64,000 nucleotides of DNA from Ustilago trichophora (taxonomy: Eukaryota; Basidiomycota; Ustilaginomycetes; Ustilaginales; Ustilaginaceae). Below, one piece after another: positions 44,108 to 55,035 of the stretch. The DNA lies in NCBI GenBank assembly GCA_900323505.1, contig OOIN01000025.1:372001-436000 (forward strand), written 5' to 3'. The notes under the pieces are model-generated. The model did no database searches and was not told where the DNA came from. It was given only the letters and a program-made list of their open reading frames with translations. The stretch's first letter is position 1; each line of letters opens with the position of its first letter. Made by a program: the position numbers and the translations under genes.

Positions 44108-44292
44108 GCCACCTTCCCTACGACCTCCCCTTTCTCATCTTTCCTTTCCCCACCGCTTCGACCGTGTTCAGCATCGCACAGCTCAAATCAACAGTCACGC
44201 GGATCACATTCTTTAAAGGTCGACCGAGCATCGCATCTTCTTCTTAACTACATAACAGTTCCCGGCGACCGACGAGGTGACCAGATCCAAAG

Positions 44293-45738
44293 ATGGCTCG
44301 TGATCGTCTTGCGGCCATGAGGGTGAGTATTGCTCGCACAAACAGCATGTCTCTGTGCCACTGTACCTCACCAATCGCACGTCGGTGGTGGGATGGAATC
44401 CGCACAGTCCACAGCTGGTTCTGGATGACTGACCTTTCAATTTACATGATACTACTTTTGCATCAATGACAGGCCCAACAAGCCGGCGGTTACGGAGGCT
44501 ATGGAGGTGGAAACAACGGCTACGGTGACCACTCGTACCCAACACAGCAGCAGGGTGGTGCACAGGGCGGCTACGGTCAACCACAGCAGGGATACGCTCC
44601 TCCACAGCAGCAGGGATACGGCCAGCCACAGCAACAGGGATATGCATACGACCAGGGTGGATACAACGGTCAGACCCAGGCCGGCTATGCTGCTCCTCAA
44701 CAGACTGGTTACGGCCAGATGCCCCAGGCTCAGCCAGCAGCCTACGCCGCTGCTCCTGCCGCCAACAACGCATACGAGATGCAGAACGTTACCAGCGAGA
44801 AGCCAGCCGGTGACATGAACTCGTTCTTCACCGACATCTCCGACATCCAGGACACCATCCGTCTCATCGACGAGAACGTTAACAAGATCTCTGACCTCCA
44901 CTCTCGTTCCCTCAACAACATGGACGAGGCTTCTGCCCAGTACGCCGAGCAGCAGCTTGCATCCATCCAGCAGGAAACCTCTTCCCTCACCAACGGTGTC
45001 AAGAACCGCATCAAGTTGCTCGAGTCTCAAACCAAGCGCGTCCCTGCTGGCGGTGACAAGAATGTCCGCAATACTCAGATTGGTGCTGTCAAGAACCGAT
45101 TCAAGGAGTCCATCCAGCGATACCAGCAGGTCGAGCAGTCCTACCGCCAAAAGTACCGTGCTCGTGCCGAGCGTCAGTTCCGCATCGTCAAGCCCGATGC
45201 CACTCAACAAGAGATCAAGGCTGCCTTGGACGACGATCAGAATGGCCAGATCTTCTCGCAGGCCCTCCTCAACTCGAATAGGCACGGCGAGGCCAAGGGC
45301 GCACTTCGAGAAGTCCAAGAGCGTCACGAGGATATTAAGCGAATCGAGAGGACCATCACCGAGCTCGCCCAGCTCTTTAACGAGATGTCGATCCTGGTCG
45401 ACGAACAGGATGACGCTCTCAACGTGATTCAGGAGCAAGGCGCCCAAGTTGAGACCGATATGAACCAAGGTCTCCAGCACACCAACAAGGCGGTCGATTC
45501 GGCGAGGAAGGCCCGCAAGAAGCGTTGGATCTGCTTCTGGATCATCATCATCCTCATCATTGTCATTGCCGCCGTCGTCGCAGCCGTCATCTGCACTCGA
45601 CCGGGCAACTGCGGTCAGAGCAACGGCAACCGAAACGCCAGAAGATCGCTCATCACCCGTGCCGTACACTACGGTCATGGATTGGTCATTGAAAAAGAGC
45701 GCTCGGTTGCATACCTTTTGCCCGATTTGGGCATGTAA
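44293..45738 (+). CDS. SSO1: Plasma-membrane syntaxin (Sso1/2 type), 431 aa, one intron
   Basis: Qa-SNARE for fusion of secretory vesicles with the plasma membrane. Exon 1 (44293-44322) encodes only MARDRLAAMR; a 150-base phase-0 intron is followed by 44473-45738. The N-terminal 90 residues are Gly/Gln/Tyr/Pro-rich with repeated PQQQGYG-like units, an unusual extension for syntaxin. The Habc helical domain starts with MNSFFTDISDIQDTIRLIDE; the SNARE motif includes the QDDALNVIQEQ region with the central Gln, then SARKARKKRW and one transmembrane helix at about residues 362-384 (hydrophobic Ile/Val/Ala). About 47 residues follow the membrane segment; most syntaxins end within a few. The extra tail would face the outside or lumen. 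Confidence 0.93.
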
Positions 45739-46188
45739 GTCTCGCTCGCCCTCTGAAATAGGGATTGCAGTATTGCTCCGATTAGACGCACACAAAACAC
45801 ATACCTCACACTCGTTTGCTTCTCCGCTCCTTTTTTTTTTCTTTCTCTTCACCTTGTTGCGTCGCTCGTTTGTTCATGATTTTCGTTGTTGGATGTAAAT
45901 ATCTGTTGATTTGGTCTTTGGTATATTGCTGTTCATTTGCTACCTGGGGTTTTGAGAGGGTGATGCCTGTGTATGGTTGGTCTGGGGAGAATGAGGAAGA
46001 TTTTTGAGACCTCAATTTTTATTTTTATTTTTTCTTGTTAGCGTAGTGGTGTGGAGCAAAGAAGACATGCGAAAGTGGGGGGATGCACGGACTGTTGGAC
46101 CCTTCTTCCAACCGACCCTCTCATATTCCTTCCATCTCCTTTCTCCTCCTTTACCACTACGATCCCTCCTCCCGTTGTGACGTATACG
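45739..46188. promoter_or_regulatory. Intergenic region, syntaxin to orphan gene
   Basis: A 450-base gap with T-rich DNA; 3' end of syntaxin and promoter of the next gene. No gene found. Confidence 0.5.
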
Positions 46189-47097
46189 ATGCCTCCAACC
46201 TCAAGAAACGCTCTGCGGCGGGTGGACACCCTCACTCGCGACCAAATTGATTCCTACCTAGCCTCCTATCCTGCTGCACTTATTGCGAAAGCCTCCTCTT
46301 CAACGTCCAAGTCCACTCTGAGCGGTGAAACCCTAGCCGAACTTGACCAATGGTATCAAGCACTCCCCTTTCTCACCACCACCACCAGCATCTCCGATTC
46401 CATATCGACCAAAACGGATCTGATCAAGCTGGTGAAATGGAAATTATCCCGCGAAAAACATAGACCAACCCTCATCTCCCTCATCTCATCCAACCCCGCC
46501 CCCATCTGTCAACAAGTCCTCCTTCGTGCCTCCACCCATCTCGTCACCCACTCGAAACATCGCTCACTTCAAACTAGTCCCACCGAAGAGCTGCTCAAAG
46601 TAGTCGAGGAAACAATGAAGATCCTAGCCGAGCTAAAAGGCGTAGGTCCAGCAACTAGCAGTGCCATCGTGGCAAGTTGGATCCCTTGGGGAGTGTTTCA
46701 GAGCGACGAATTGGTGTTGAATCTCAACGCGGGGCAGGGGAAGATTGACTACACTTGGGCGTTCTATAGACGATTCTATGGGGAAGCTATAGAGGTGGTT
46801 AAAAAGTCAATGCGCGATGGGAAAGGTTTGATCTGTGGCAAAGATGTAGAGAGAGTGGCTTGGAGCATGTTTCACGGTCCTTCTGCTCCAGATTCTCTTG
46901 AAAACGTGCAAGGTGAAGATCGGACGTCAGGGAAGGTGAACGACAAGACAGCGAACAAAAAGATTCGTGAGAAGGTGGAAACCTTGGGCAAGAAAGAGGT
47001 GAAACGTAAAACTCCCGAATCAATGCCAAAAGCAAATCCGACAGATGAAGATATGCAAGCTAGAAGAACGTCAAAGCGTATACGTAGCAAGTCGTAG
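46189..47097 (+). CDS. Unrecognised protein with a helix-hairpin-helix-like motif, 302 aa
   Basis: I do not recognise the family. The region LKGVGPATSSAIVAS near residue 145 resembles a helix-hairpin-helix (LxGVGPxTAxAI) as in DNA glycosylases and polymerases, but no catalytic Lys or Asp in a glycosylase arrangement follows, and no iron-sulfur Cys cluster is present. Other landmarks: a Trp-Tyr pair in ELDQWYQALP, KLVKWKLSREKHRPTL, and DYTWAFYRRFYGEAI. The C-terminal 70 residues are Lys/Arg-rich and charged, possibly a nuclear-localising DNA-contacting tail. The ATG at 46189 is the first; the extended open frame starts at GTG. No introns. Possible role in DNA binding, by inference only. Confidence 0.65.
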   Translation: MPPTSRNALRRVDTLTRDQIDSYLASYPAALIAKASSSTSKSTLSGETLAELDQWYQALPFLTTTTSISDSISTKTDLIKLVKWKLSREKHRPTLISLISSNPAPICQQVLLRASTHLVTHSKHRSLQTSPTEELLKVVEETMKILAELKGVGPATSSAIVASWIPWGVFQSDELVLNLNAGQGKIDYTWAFYRRFYGEAIEVVKKSMRDGKGLICGKDVERVAWSMFHGPSAPDSLENVQGEDRTSGKVNDKTANKKIREKVETLGKKEVKRKTPESMPKANPTDEDMQARRTSKRIRSKS

Positions 47098-47683
47098 ACT
47101 TTTGTCGAAAGTATACACATATATACATATGTTTACATAAAGTGCAATTCTGGTCTCTTGGATGTTGGACTTAGGTGTGATGGTGGGGAGAGAATTCCCT
47201 GCGAACGCAATACGAAAGAGGAACGACTCAAGAATGATACCACAATTCAGGATGCACAGCTGATCACGATCTCTCATGAGTCGAATCAGCAAATAACCAT
47301 ATCTTCACGTGAAATGTCGACAAGGAAGTGCAACAGAAGAAAGCGCAGTTCTGCTTCCACGATAAGCACATTCTGACTCTTTTAACAGGCCCAAATGGTT
47401 CAGCTCCCATAGCTCGCTCTCCGCAACCCTCAATGGGGTTTTGAAGCATAGAAGAAACTGAGGAAGATACTGGAAGAAAGGAACCGAGAGAGGGAAATGA
47501 GGATGCAGTCGGGGATGGGACGAGGCGGTTCGAAACGCATCTAAACCGGCAAAGTAGCGGCTGTTGAGTTCCCCCCCCCTTTGATCGTCGCAGCATTCAC
47601 ACAAGATCATATCACAACTCTTCGAAATGTGTAACATTCATATGATTCACCAGACCCAGGGGAGGGGCAAAGAAGTCGTCAAA
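47098..47683. other. Convergent 3' region, orphan gene / Mot1
   Basis: A 586-base gap between converging genes with no supported gene. Confidence 0.5.
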
Positions 47684-50600
47684 CTACTGATCAGGTCTCC
47701 AACCACTCATCTCCCTATACTCCTGTTCTTCGTTCTCCGGTCCCCTATGTGCGCCTTCCAGAATCTGTTTCTGAGTCAGCTTCCCGAAACCCTTCTTCTT
47801 CGCCCCCACCCCACCGTCTCCCGCATCGCCATTCGTCCCATTCTTCCCTCCTCCACCACCACTACTACCTTGAGCATTGAACAGATCCAGAATCTGTTCC
47901 GTCTCCATACTGTCCATACCCGAATTTTGCTGATTCACAACACTGTTAGCTACGTTCAGTTTGAACCTCTGCAGACCCATGATCTTGGCCTCGAGCGTGT
48001 TTTTGGTGATGAGACGGTAGACGTTGACGACCTTCTTCTGGCCGAGACGATGTGCACGATCCATGGCCTGAAGATCTTTCATGGGGTTCCAGTCGTGTTC
48101 TACGAATATGACCGTGTCTGCGCCGGTGAGGGTGAGACCGAGACCTCCGACTTGGGTGGTGAGGAGGAGGACGTCGATGGAAGGATCGGCGTTGAAGGTT
48201 TGCACGATGCTGTGACGTTTTTCTGCCGAAACGGATCCATCCAACCGCATGTACGACACACAAGGCATAAGCGCTGCGAAGAGATCCCGTTGGATAATGT
48301 CTATCATCTGCTTGAGCTGGCAAAAGATCAACACTCGATGTTGACTAACTGCACTTTCGCCTCCCATATCTTCGCCGACTCCTCCACCTCCACCTCCACC
48401 GCTTCCGCCTTGGTTGCCACCTCCGATTCCACAGTCCAACAAAAGCTGCCGCAAAGCCTGCAACTTTGGCGAGTGGACGATATCGCTCAAGCTTCCACCG
48501 GTCTTTTGCAACTTTTCTTTGATAGCGACGTGTTTCGGATTGTCATCCGACAGTACGAGCGTGGGATGGTTGACCAACTTTCGCATGTACTGCAAGGCTT
48601 TGAAGACGTGCTGCTTTTCACTGCTCGGTTCTTTGCCTCCAGCCCCACCGGTGGCGGTAGTACCGGCAAACGCTTCGGCTTCTTCTTCGTCCTGCTCCTT
48701 GGAGAAGTCGTCGTAGAGCTGTTTCTGGATGTCACCCAGATCGCATTCGATATCCTGAATAATCTTGGGCGGCAGATCATCCAGCACGTCTTCCTTCAAT
48801 CTTCGTAGCAAGAAGGGAAGCACCTGCTTATGCAGCGCTTCCAACGCAAGCGCCGCCGCTTCCTGTTCTTTGCTCGAAAGCTTCCCATCCCGAGAAGCGA
48901 TGATGGGCTTTCCAAAGCGTTCGTGGAAGCTTCGCTCGGTCCCCAAAAAACCAGGCATGAGAAAGTCGAACAACGACCACAGCTCCAGCACGTTGTTCTG
49001 GATCGGCGTTCCGGACAGAAGCAGTCGGTGGTTGGCTCGGATCATCTTGACCGCCTTGGTGGTCTTGGTCTTGGCAGAACGAATCACGTGGCCTTCGTCC
49101 AGGATGCAGTAGTTCCAACTGATCTGTGACAGCGCCGCAATGTCGTTTCGCACCACGTCGTAGGACATTACCACCGCGTCGTATCGGTGAATCTCGCCCT
49201 GCAACCGCGCGCGTTCCGCCGGCAACCCCGAGTAGAGCAACGGTCGAAGGTTGTTTGCATACTGCTTGATCTCGTGGCACCAATGACCCGTCAACGTCGG
49301 CGGGCAGATGATCAAGCTCGGCAGTGGCTTGGCATCCGCACTCTTGGTCAACCTGTATCGCTCGGCCCGTTCGTGATGCTTGGAGGAGAGGATGCAGATA
49401 CTTTGCAAAGTTTTACCTAGACCCATGTCGTCACAGAGAATGCCGTGCAACTGGTACTTGGCAAGGAACGCCATCCAGTTGACACCGTCTTGCTGGTACT
49501 TGCGCAGCTTGGCGTTGATGGTAACGGGAATCTGATACGGTTCGACTTTGGACCCGTCGAGGAGTTGCATGAGGAACTTTCGTTCGGATTCCCTCCTCTG
49601 CAGAAGATCGGCCGAGAATCCCGGTGGATCGGGCAACCCCGCTTCGAGTGGTACCATCTTGACCAGGCTGGCAAAAGTGTTGGTGGCGACCAATCGAACT
49701 TTTTCATCGTTGTCACTCATCCTGCCCAGGATGGGGACGATGAGGAAGATGACATACGGCAAGATCTTGAGATCGAGCTGCTGGACTGTATGGTACACCA
49801 ACTCGACCGCCCCCTGTCGGTTGGTGATCGAAGCGGCGTCTCCCACGAGCGGTACCACCTGCTCGACGACATGCTTGAGCGCAACCTCGGTCAAGCAGCT
49901 TGCCACGACTGCAAAGCATTTCGCCGCTGCCGAGCGGATCACCGCAAACTCGCTCTGGATCGCCAACGTCAACGCAGGCAGCAATTCTACCACCTTGTCA
50001 CAAAGTGTACCCTTCAAGTTGGGAAGGTTGACATCCAGCACCGCGCATGCATCGAGAATGCTCTGGCCCAGATCGTCTTGCGCCTTGATCAGACCGTCCG
50101 CTTCGCCTGCAGTGCTACCAAACGTACGTAGCAGTGCACTGCTCATGCACTGCCACAGCATAGGTACGACGTCGAACAATCGTTCTCCAAACAGATCTGC
50201 AAGCTGGGCCAGCGCTGCAGCAGCACCCCTGCGAATGAGTTTGCCCTGAAGCACCTCCTCCGACTCGACCGTCTCGTCTTTGGCACTCGTCCGACCAGGA
50301 CCCTTCGCTACAACGGCGGGCTCGTTCATGCTCAAGATCCCCTCGCGGGCGTTTCTGCTGTTGACAAAGATCGCAACCCGCGTGGTGTCTTGGCAGACGA
50401 AGGCGCAGAGGTTCTTGACGATCTTGTCGCTCGGATTGGATTTGGCAGAGGGCGAAACGCAGTACTCGATCAATTTGGCTACCGATCGAGCGGATCGTGT
50501 TTGGAGGTCGAGATTCTCTTCAAACTTGACGCTGTTCATGATGCTGCGAATGACCGGGTTCAGCTTGGAAGGAAGCACCTTGAGAGAGATGACAGCGCCA

Positions 50601-53600
50601 GCGATCGAGGCAAAGACTTGGGTATCCTGCCTCTCCTTGTTGGCCTGGTAGAAGCCGATCGCTGCAATGAGCTTGCGTCGTCGATCTTCGAGCAGCGGCA
50701 GGGCGGCCTTCTTGGCCTTGGAACCAGCCTGGGCGAGAAGCGATTCGAAGCCGGACTGAGCGACACTCTTGGCAGTGTCGATGGTGAATGCGTCGACCAT
50801 CATGCCGAGAGGATCGACTGTGGTGGGGAGTGCCGGGATCTTTGCTTTTGCGACCTTTGCGTCGCGCTGGAACGAGTTGTAGAGCCCCTGGCATTCGACT
50901 TGGATGCGCTGGAGCATCACGGTCATTTCCGCATAGGTGGGCGGTGCAGGTGTTTCGAGCACGTTGATGAGTCTGCTGGCAATGTCGGCGACGACGGCGC
51001 TCGAATCTTTGAGATCGAAACCGAGACCTGCGCACGCCTGAGCCCACTCCTGGATGATAGCTGCCGCCAAGCACTTTTGCAGTGCCGACGTCGACTCGAG
51101 GTATTCCTGGAGCACAGGGCCGAACGCAGTTTCGTCGTCCGCACGAGGAAAGCGCGCCATAGCACTTCCGAGTGCTTCAGCAGCGCTCAGCCGACCGCGG
51201 ATGACAGCATCGACACCGACAAGCGACAGATCTTGCGTGAGAATGCCCTTATCGACATTGTGACGGTTGGCATCTGCATGACTGCTAGAGCCGAACGAGG
51301 CGCTGTAGAAGAGGGTGAAATCGATCGGAGAGCCGAGGGGCGTCATGATGATGCGGAAAAAGTTGACAATGTACGGTCCGAGGAGCTTCTGCACGTTGGC
51401 AGCGTCGCTGGCTACGTGGGCGAGTGCGTGTCCCCACGCATCGACGCTGGCCCTTCGAATGGGCAATTTTTCTTCGACGACGAGGTTCTGGAAAAGCAGA
51501 CGGAGGACGCGCTCGTCGATCCAGTCCTTCGGCAGAGAAGGTACGGTGAGGAAGACGCGGAGAGCGTTGAGTACCGAGAGACGGACGCTGGTGATCGTGT
51601 GGCGGAAGAAGGGGAAGAGACGAGGGATGAGAAGGGAAAGCGCACGCTGCTCCTCCGCCTCAGCCCTAAGATGGACCACGATACCCGGATGCTCGACAAG
51701 CTTAGCCAAGAGGTCCATGACGCCACCGATACTGCTGGCGAGATCGTCCTTGAGGTCACCGAGGCAGTCCCAAAGCTGATCGAGAAGTCGGCCGACCTCG
51801 CCTGGGAGCTTTTGCAGGATGACATCGACGATGGGCACCAAGGCAGAAGCTGCAACGGCACGCACATCATCGTCGTCGTCCTTGAGACCCAAGATGGCAA
51901 CCTCGACAACATCCTGCAGCATCTTAGCAGTGTCGATCACGCCATCGTCACTAGACAGAGGCTTGTGATCCTCTTCCTCCTTCTTGACTCCCACATCCTC
52001 GGCCTTGACGACGGCGGAAGACATGAGCAAGTCCTTCTTCACCACAACTTCATACTTGAGACCCAGCAGACCGGCGTGTCGCACCTCCCACACATAACCC
52101 TTCTTGCCTCTCTTGGCCGCGAATCCAGCATTGAGATCAGTTGCTGCACCTTCAGCAGCATGATCCTGTCGAATCATCTGAAGCAGCACGTTGTGCACCG
52201 AGAGAATCGACGATTCCGGCATGTGGGGCATGAGGCAGGCCAGCGTCTGGCTCGCTGTCTCTCGAACGGGCGCTACGACCTGATCAAAGACGAAGTCACC
52301 CAGGCGGTCGAGTGCAAAGACGCAGAGGAGCTTGATCGACATGTCGTCGCACCAGGCTTTGTGCATCTTTGCATTGTCCTGCTGTGAAGCGAGCTGAACT
52401 TTGCCTCCGCCAGAGCCTTGGGTCTTGAGAAGTTCACGAAGACCGAGAGCGGCACCGTGACGAGTTTCCCAGGTCGGGCTGAAGAGGTCGACGCTGAGTG
52501 TGTCGACGACGAGGCGAAAGGGCCATTCTCCTGGTCGGACTTGGAAAGGGTTGGCGGTGGATGTGTAGGCAGCGGGGGCGGCGCCTCCTGCTGCTGGGGA
52601 GGAAGCTGCAGCTGGCGATCCGGGCACCTCGCCGATGGGTGTAGGAGTGGAGACGCTGCCAGTGACGGCAGGCATGGATCCTGGTCCACCAGCAGGATGT
52701 CTGGGTGTGGGTGGAGGGCCGGCACTGAGATAGTCACTTGCTGCCTCTGCATTTACAGGTGTTGCGGGAGTCTGCGCAAACCCACCTGAGGGAGTCTTGA
52801 CACGAAGCCCGGCAGCTGTGTTGGGTGAAGCAGCCTCGCTACCATCGATGACGCGGGTTTTGGCTTCTGATGGACCATTCTTGCCTTCGAGCTTACGCTT
52901 TCGTTTGAGAGCATTGCGCTCCCTGGCACTGAGCTTGCTCATGTCGATCTCGTCGAGTGCCGGTGTGTCCGAGGGGCCCGGGGCAGGGGATGGCGAAGGT
53001 GCCGAAGCAAAAGTAGGCGTGGCCGGGGAGGGAGAAGGTGGGCCGGCATTGGTGGCAAAGCGTGGAGGTGGCAATGTCGAACCACCAGGAGAGCCAGCCG
53101 AGGTGAATCTGGGCGCTGGCAACTTGGACTTGGAAGCACCTCCTGCAGCTGTTCTCCAGTCGACGTTGCCCTGGGAAGAGCGAGGAATGGAAGCTGCGGT
53201 ACCTGACTCTGCTGTTTTGAGCTCTGCTTCTACGTCCATGCCAATGTCCATCTCGTCGAGGCCGAAACCGAGACCGAGCTTGCTGACGACATCCTTTTTG
53301 GCCTGTGCCAGACGATCCGAACCAGCGGCGAGCGAGGCCTGCTCGAATTCCTTGCCAGCAGATGAGAGGAGCTTTGTTCCCGTAGCCAGAACGGTAGGCA
53401 ACGAGAATGCATCGAAAGTAAGAAGAGATTCGGTAGCCAGCAGTTCCGACATATCCGGCTTTGCATCTTTCACATCCTCATCTTCATCCGCCAGAACCGA
53501 TTTGGAGCTCTCTCCGGGCTTTGATGGTTCGATATCTGGATCCCAGATGCCGGCAGCATGGCAGATGCTCTCAATCGCCAGAGCGGCCGCTACGCGAGTA

Positions 53601-54046
53601 TCCCAGCTCTTGGAGCGAAGGAAGGGAACCACCCTAGCGAGATACGAAGTGATTTCATCCCAATCACCATCGGTTCCTCTATAGATACCAGCCTGTTCGT
53701 CGACGGATGGTCCGGCAAAGTTGTGCTGCTTGGTGATCTGTTCGGAGGTGCCGAATTTGCCCGCACCTTGCTTCTTGGAGGAGGAGGAGGTGGAAGTTGT
53801 CGCATCTTCCGATTTGACCAGGCCATCCGCTTCGGCATCGATGGCGGGAGTCGAGGTGCCCGAGGTGATGAGTTCGGTCTTGTGTGGTCGGGATTGGGCG
53901 GCAGCGGCAGCTTGCTGTGCTGTGCTCTGACCGCGGATGCGGACGGCTGCGATTTGACCGAGCTGTTTGGCGGCCGTAGCCCGGATGGCAGGGGTAGAGC
54001 CTGTATCGAGTAGCGAGACCAGACGGTCTAGCCTAGTGGCGGCCAT
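47684..54046 (-). CDS. MOT1: Mot1/BTAF1 TBP-displacing SNF2 ATPase, 2120 aa
   Basis: Removes TATA-binding protein from DNA using ATP and so redistributes transcription. N-terminal HEAT-like repeats begin with RLDRLVSLLDTGSTPAIRATAAKQLGQI and cover about the first 1300 residues, with a low-complexity Pro/Ala/Ser insert at about residues 280-500. The SNF2 ATPase is near the C terminus: GILCDDMGLGKT (about 1540), DEGHVIRS (about 1640), helicase C GGLGLTLTGADTVI (about 1965) and DRAHRLGQ. The length is within the family range (about 1850-2200). The ATG at 54046 begins directly with the first HEAT repeat. There are no introns in 6.4 kb, which fits other intron-poor genes here. It diverges from uL15m. 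Confidence 0.97.
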   Translation of the reverse strand: MAATRLDRLVSLLDTGSTPAIRATAAKQLGQIAAVRIRGQSTAQQAAAAAQSRPHKTELITSGTSTPAIDAEADGLVKSEDATTSTSSSSKKQGAGKFGTSEQITKQHNFAGPSVDEQAGIYRGTDGDWDEITSYLARVVPFLRSKSWDTRVAAALAIESICHAAGIWDPDIEPSKPGESSKSVLADEDEDVKDAKPDMSELLATESLLTFDAFSLPTVLATGTKLLSSAGKEFEQASLAAGSDRLAQAKKDVVSKLGLGFGLDEMDIGMDVEAELKTAESGTAASIPRSSQGNVDWRTAAGGASKSKLPAPRFTSAGSPGGSTLPPPRFATNAGPPSPSPATPTFASAPSPSPAPGPSDTPALDEIDMSKLSARERNALKRKRKLEGKNGPSEAKTRVIDGSEAASPNTAAGLRVKTPSGGFAQTPATPVNAEAASDYLSAGPPPTPRHPAGGPGSMPAVTGSVSTPTPIGEVPGSPAAASSPAAGGAAPAAYTSTANPFQVRPGEWPFRLVVDTLSVDLFSPTWETRHGAALGLRELLKTQGSGGGKVQLASQQDNAKMHKAWCDDMSIKLLCVFALDRLGDFVFDQVVAPVRETASQTLACLMPHMPESSILSVHNVLLQMIRQDHAAEGAATDLNAGFAAKRGKKGYVWEVRHAGLLGLKYEVVVKKDLLMSSAVVKAEDVGVKKEEEDHKPLSSDDGVIDTAKMLQDVVEVAILGLKDDDDDVRAVAASALVPIVDVILQKLPGEVGRLLDQLWDCLGDLKDDLASSIGGVMDLLAKLVEHPGIVVHLRAEAEEQRALSLLIPRLFPFFRHTITSVRLSVLNALRVFLTVPSLPKDWIDERVLRLLFQNLVVEEKLPIRRASVDAWGHALAHVASDAANVQKLLGPYIVNFFRIIMTPLGSPIDFTLFYSASFGSSSHADANRHNVDKGILTQDLSLVGVDAVIRGRLSAAEALGSAMARFPRADDETAFGPVLQEYLESTSALQKCLAAAIIQEWAQACAGLGFDLKDSSAVVADIASRLINVLETPAPPTYAEMTVMLQRIQVECQGLYNSFQRDAKVAKAKIPALPTTVDPLGMMVDAFTIDTAKSVAQSGFESLLAQAGSKAKKAALPLLEDRRRKLIAAIGFYQANKERQDTQVFASIAGAVISLKVLPSKLNPVIRSIMNSVKFEENLDLQTRSARSVAKLIEYCVSPSAKSNPSDKIVKNLCAFVCQDTTRVAIFVNSRNAREGILSMNEPAVVAKGPGRTSAKDETVESEEVLQGKLIRRGAAAALAQLADLFGERLFDVVPMLWQCMSSALLRTFGSTAGEADGLIKAQDDLGQSILDACAVLDVNLPNLKGTLCDKVVELLPALTLAIQSEFAVIRSAAAKCFAVVASCLTEVALKHVVEQVVPLVGDAASITNRQGAVELVYHTVQQLDLKILPYVIFLIVPILGRMSDNDEKVRLVATNTFASLVKMVPLEAGLPDPPGFSADLLQRRESERKFLMQLLDGSKVEPYQIPVTINAKLRKYQQDGVNWMAFLAKYQLHGILCDDMGLGKTLQSICILSSKHHERAERYRLTKSADAKPLPSLIICPPTLTGHWCHEIKQYANNLRPLLYSGLPAERARLQGEIHRYDAVVMSYDVVRNDIAALSQISWNYCILDEGHVIRSAKTKTTKAVKMIRANHRLLLSGTPIQNNVLELWSLFDFLMPGFLGTERSFHERFGKPIIASRDGKLSSKEQEAAALALEALHKQVLPFLLRRLKEDVLDDLPPKIIQDIECDLGDIQKQLYDDFSKEQDEEEAEAFAGTTATGGAGGKEPSSEKQHVFKALQYMRKLVNHPTLVLSDDNPKHVAIKEKLQKTGGSLSDIVHSPKLQALRQLLLDCGIGGGNQGGSGGGGGGGVGEDMGGESAVSQHRVLIFCQLKQMIDIIQRDLFAALMPCVSYMRLDGSVSAEKRHSIVQTFNADPSIDVLLLTTQVGGLGLTLTGADTVIFVEHDWNPMKDLQAMDRAHRLGQKKVVNVYRLITKNTLEAKIMGLQRFKLNVANSVVNQQNSGMDSMETEQILDLFNAQGSSGGGGGKNGTNGDAGDGGVGAKKKGFGKLTQKQILEGAHRGPENEEQEYREMSGWRPDQ

Positions 54047-55035
54047 CTTGACGTCAACAACTTTGCTCGAGCGCTACTCTGGGTTGGTGCTGGTGATGGG
54101 AACGCGTCAAAGGGCGACTTTGATGTAGTCTACGCGTCAAGCACCGATGAGCTTGCTTTCCGCGTTCCGTGCCGTGCCGTGTCTTGCCAAATCGCCAGAG
54201 TAGCTACAGTAATGAGCTAGCTACTGGTGATGGTTTCGATGCTGCTACAGCAGACTGAAGAAGCTGAAAGTGTTGTGTAAGTGACCGACGCGGCGGATCG
54301 TCGGATTTGTGTGTGTGTTGCACTTTTTTTTCTCTTTGGAGAGGCGTTGGGCTGCAGGCTCTGGCGAGCACCACGGCGAATATATAGATTTGCGGATATG
54401 ATTCTTCTTGACAGGCGCTGAACGCGTTTGAACAGCAAGAAAGGGTGTGCGGAAGGGCCAAGTTGAGGAGTTTGTGTGTGCAAGCGTTGGCTCACAGTGT
54501 CATGCAAAAATTCATCAACAACTCTGCATGAAGCCAGACACAAAGGTGGAGGCTTTTGCAACGCGGAAGGATCCGTCTTCTTTGATCCTTTTTATATCTT
54601 TGATTTGATCTGCAAAAAGTCTAAAGCTGCTGAGTCGAGCTGAGTCCAACAGGAGGCGACCAATTTTTTCTTTTCTTGTTTTCATTTTTTTTAGAAGGCT
54701 GTTCGGGAGCAAACAAACGTGCAGCAGATGAGGTTGGTCGGTATCGGATTAAGACCCGATTGAAGTTTAGGATAGACCCGATTGATTCTTAAAATCGGAA
54801 CATCATAAGAGAGAGAGAGGGTAAAAAAGTTGCCCAACGAGAAGAACCCGACACACACACACAACTTCGACACACTACTGACTCTGCACACGATCAACCA
54901 ACAACGAGCAAGTCACTTCCAACTGCTCATCTATATCCCATCACATCACCACATCACCTCGACCTCCTTCTTCTTCTCGCCCTCACTGTAGCTGTGTTCA
55001 TCGGTTCCAATCGCAGCACACACCCCTCATTTAGC
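54047..55035. promoter_or_regulatory. Divergent region, Mot1 / uL15m
   Basis: A 989-base gap between opposite starts, T- and C/T-rich close to the uL15m gene. No gene found. Confidence 0.55.

Larger units (their letters stand above)
42944..44292. promoter_or_regulatory. Intergenic region upstream of syntaxin
   Basis: A 1349-base gap that contains GA and GT microsatellites, TCCATCC-like repeats and a C/T-rich leader. No supported gene. The C/T-rich part from about 43855 to 44290 probably belongs to the syntaxin promoter and leader. Confidence 0.55.

Noticed and set aside
50390..52387. A 665-codon open frame on the plus strand inside Mot1.
   Set aside because: It runs antisense within a certain gene and begins at TTG. 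Long antisense frames appear by codon bias in such DNA; no domain fits.
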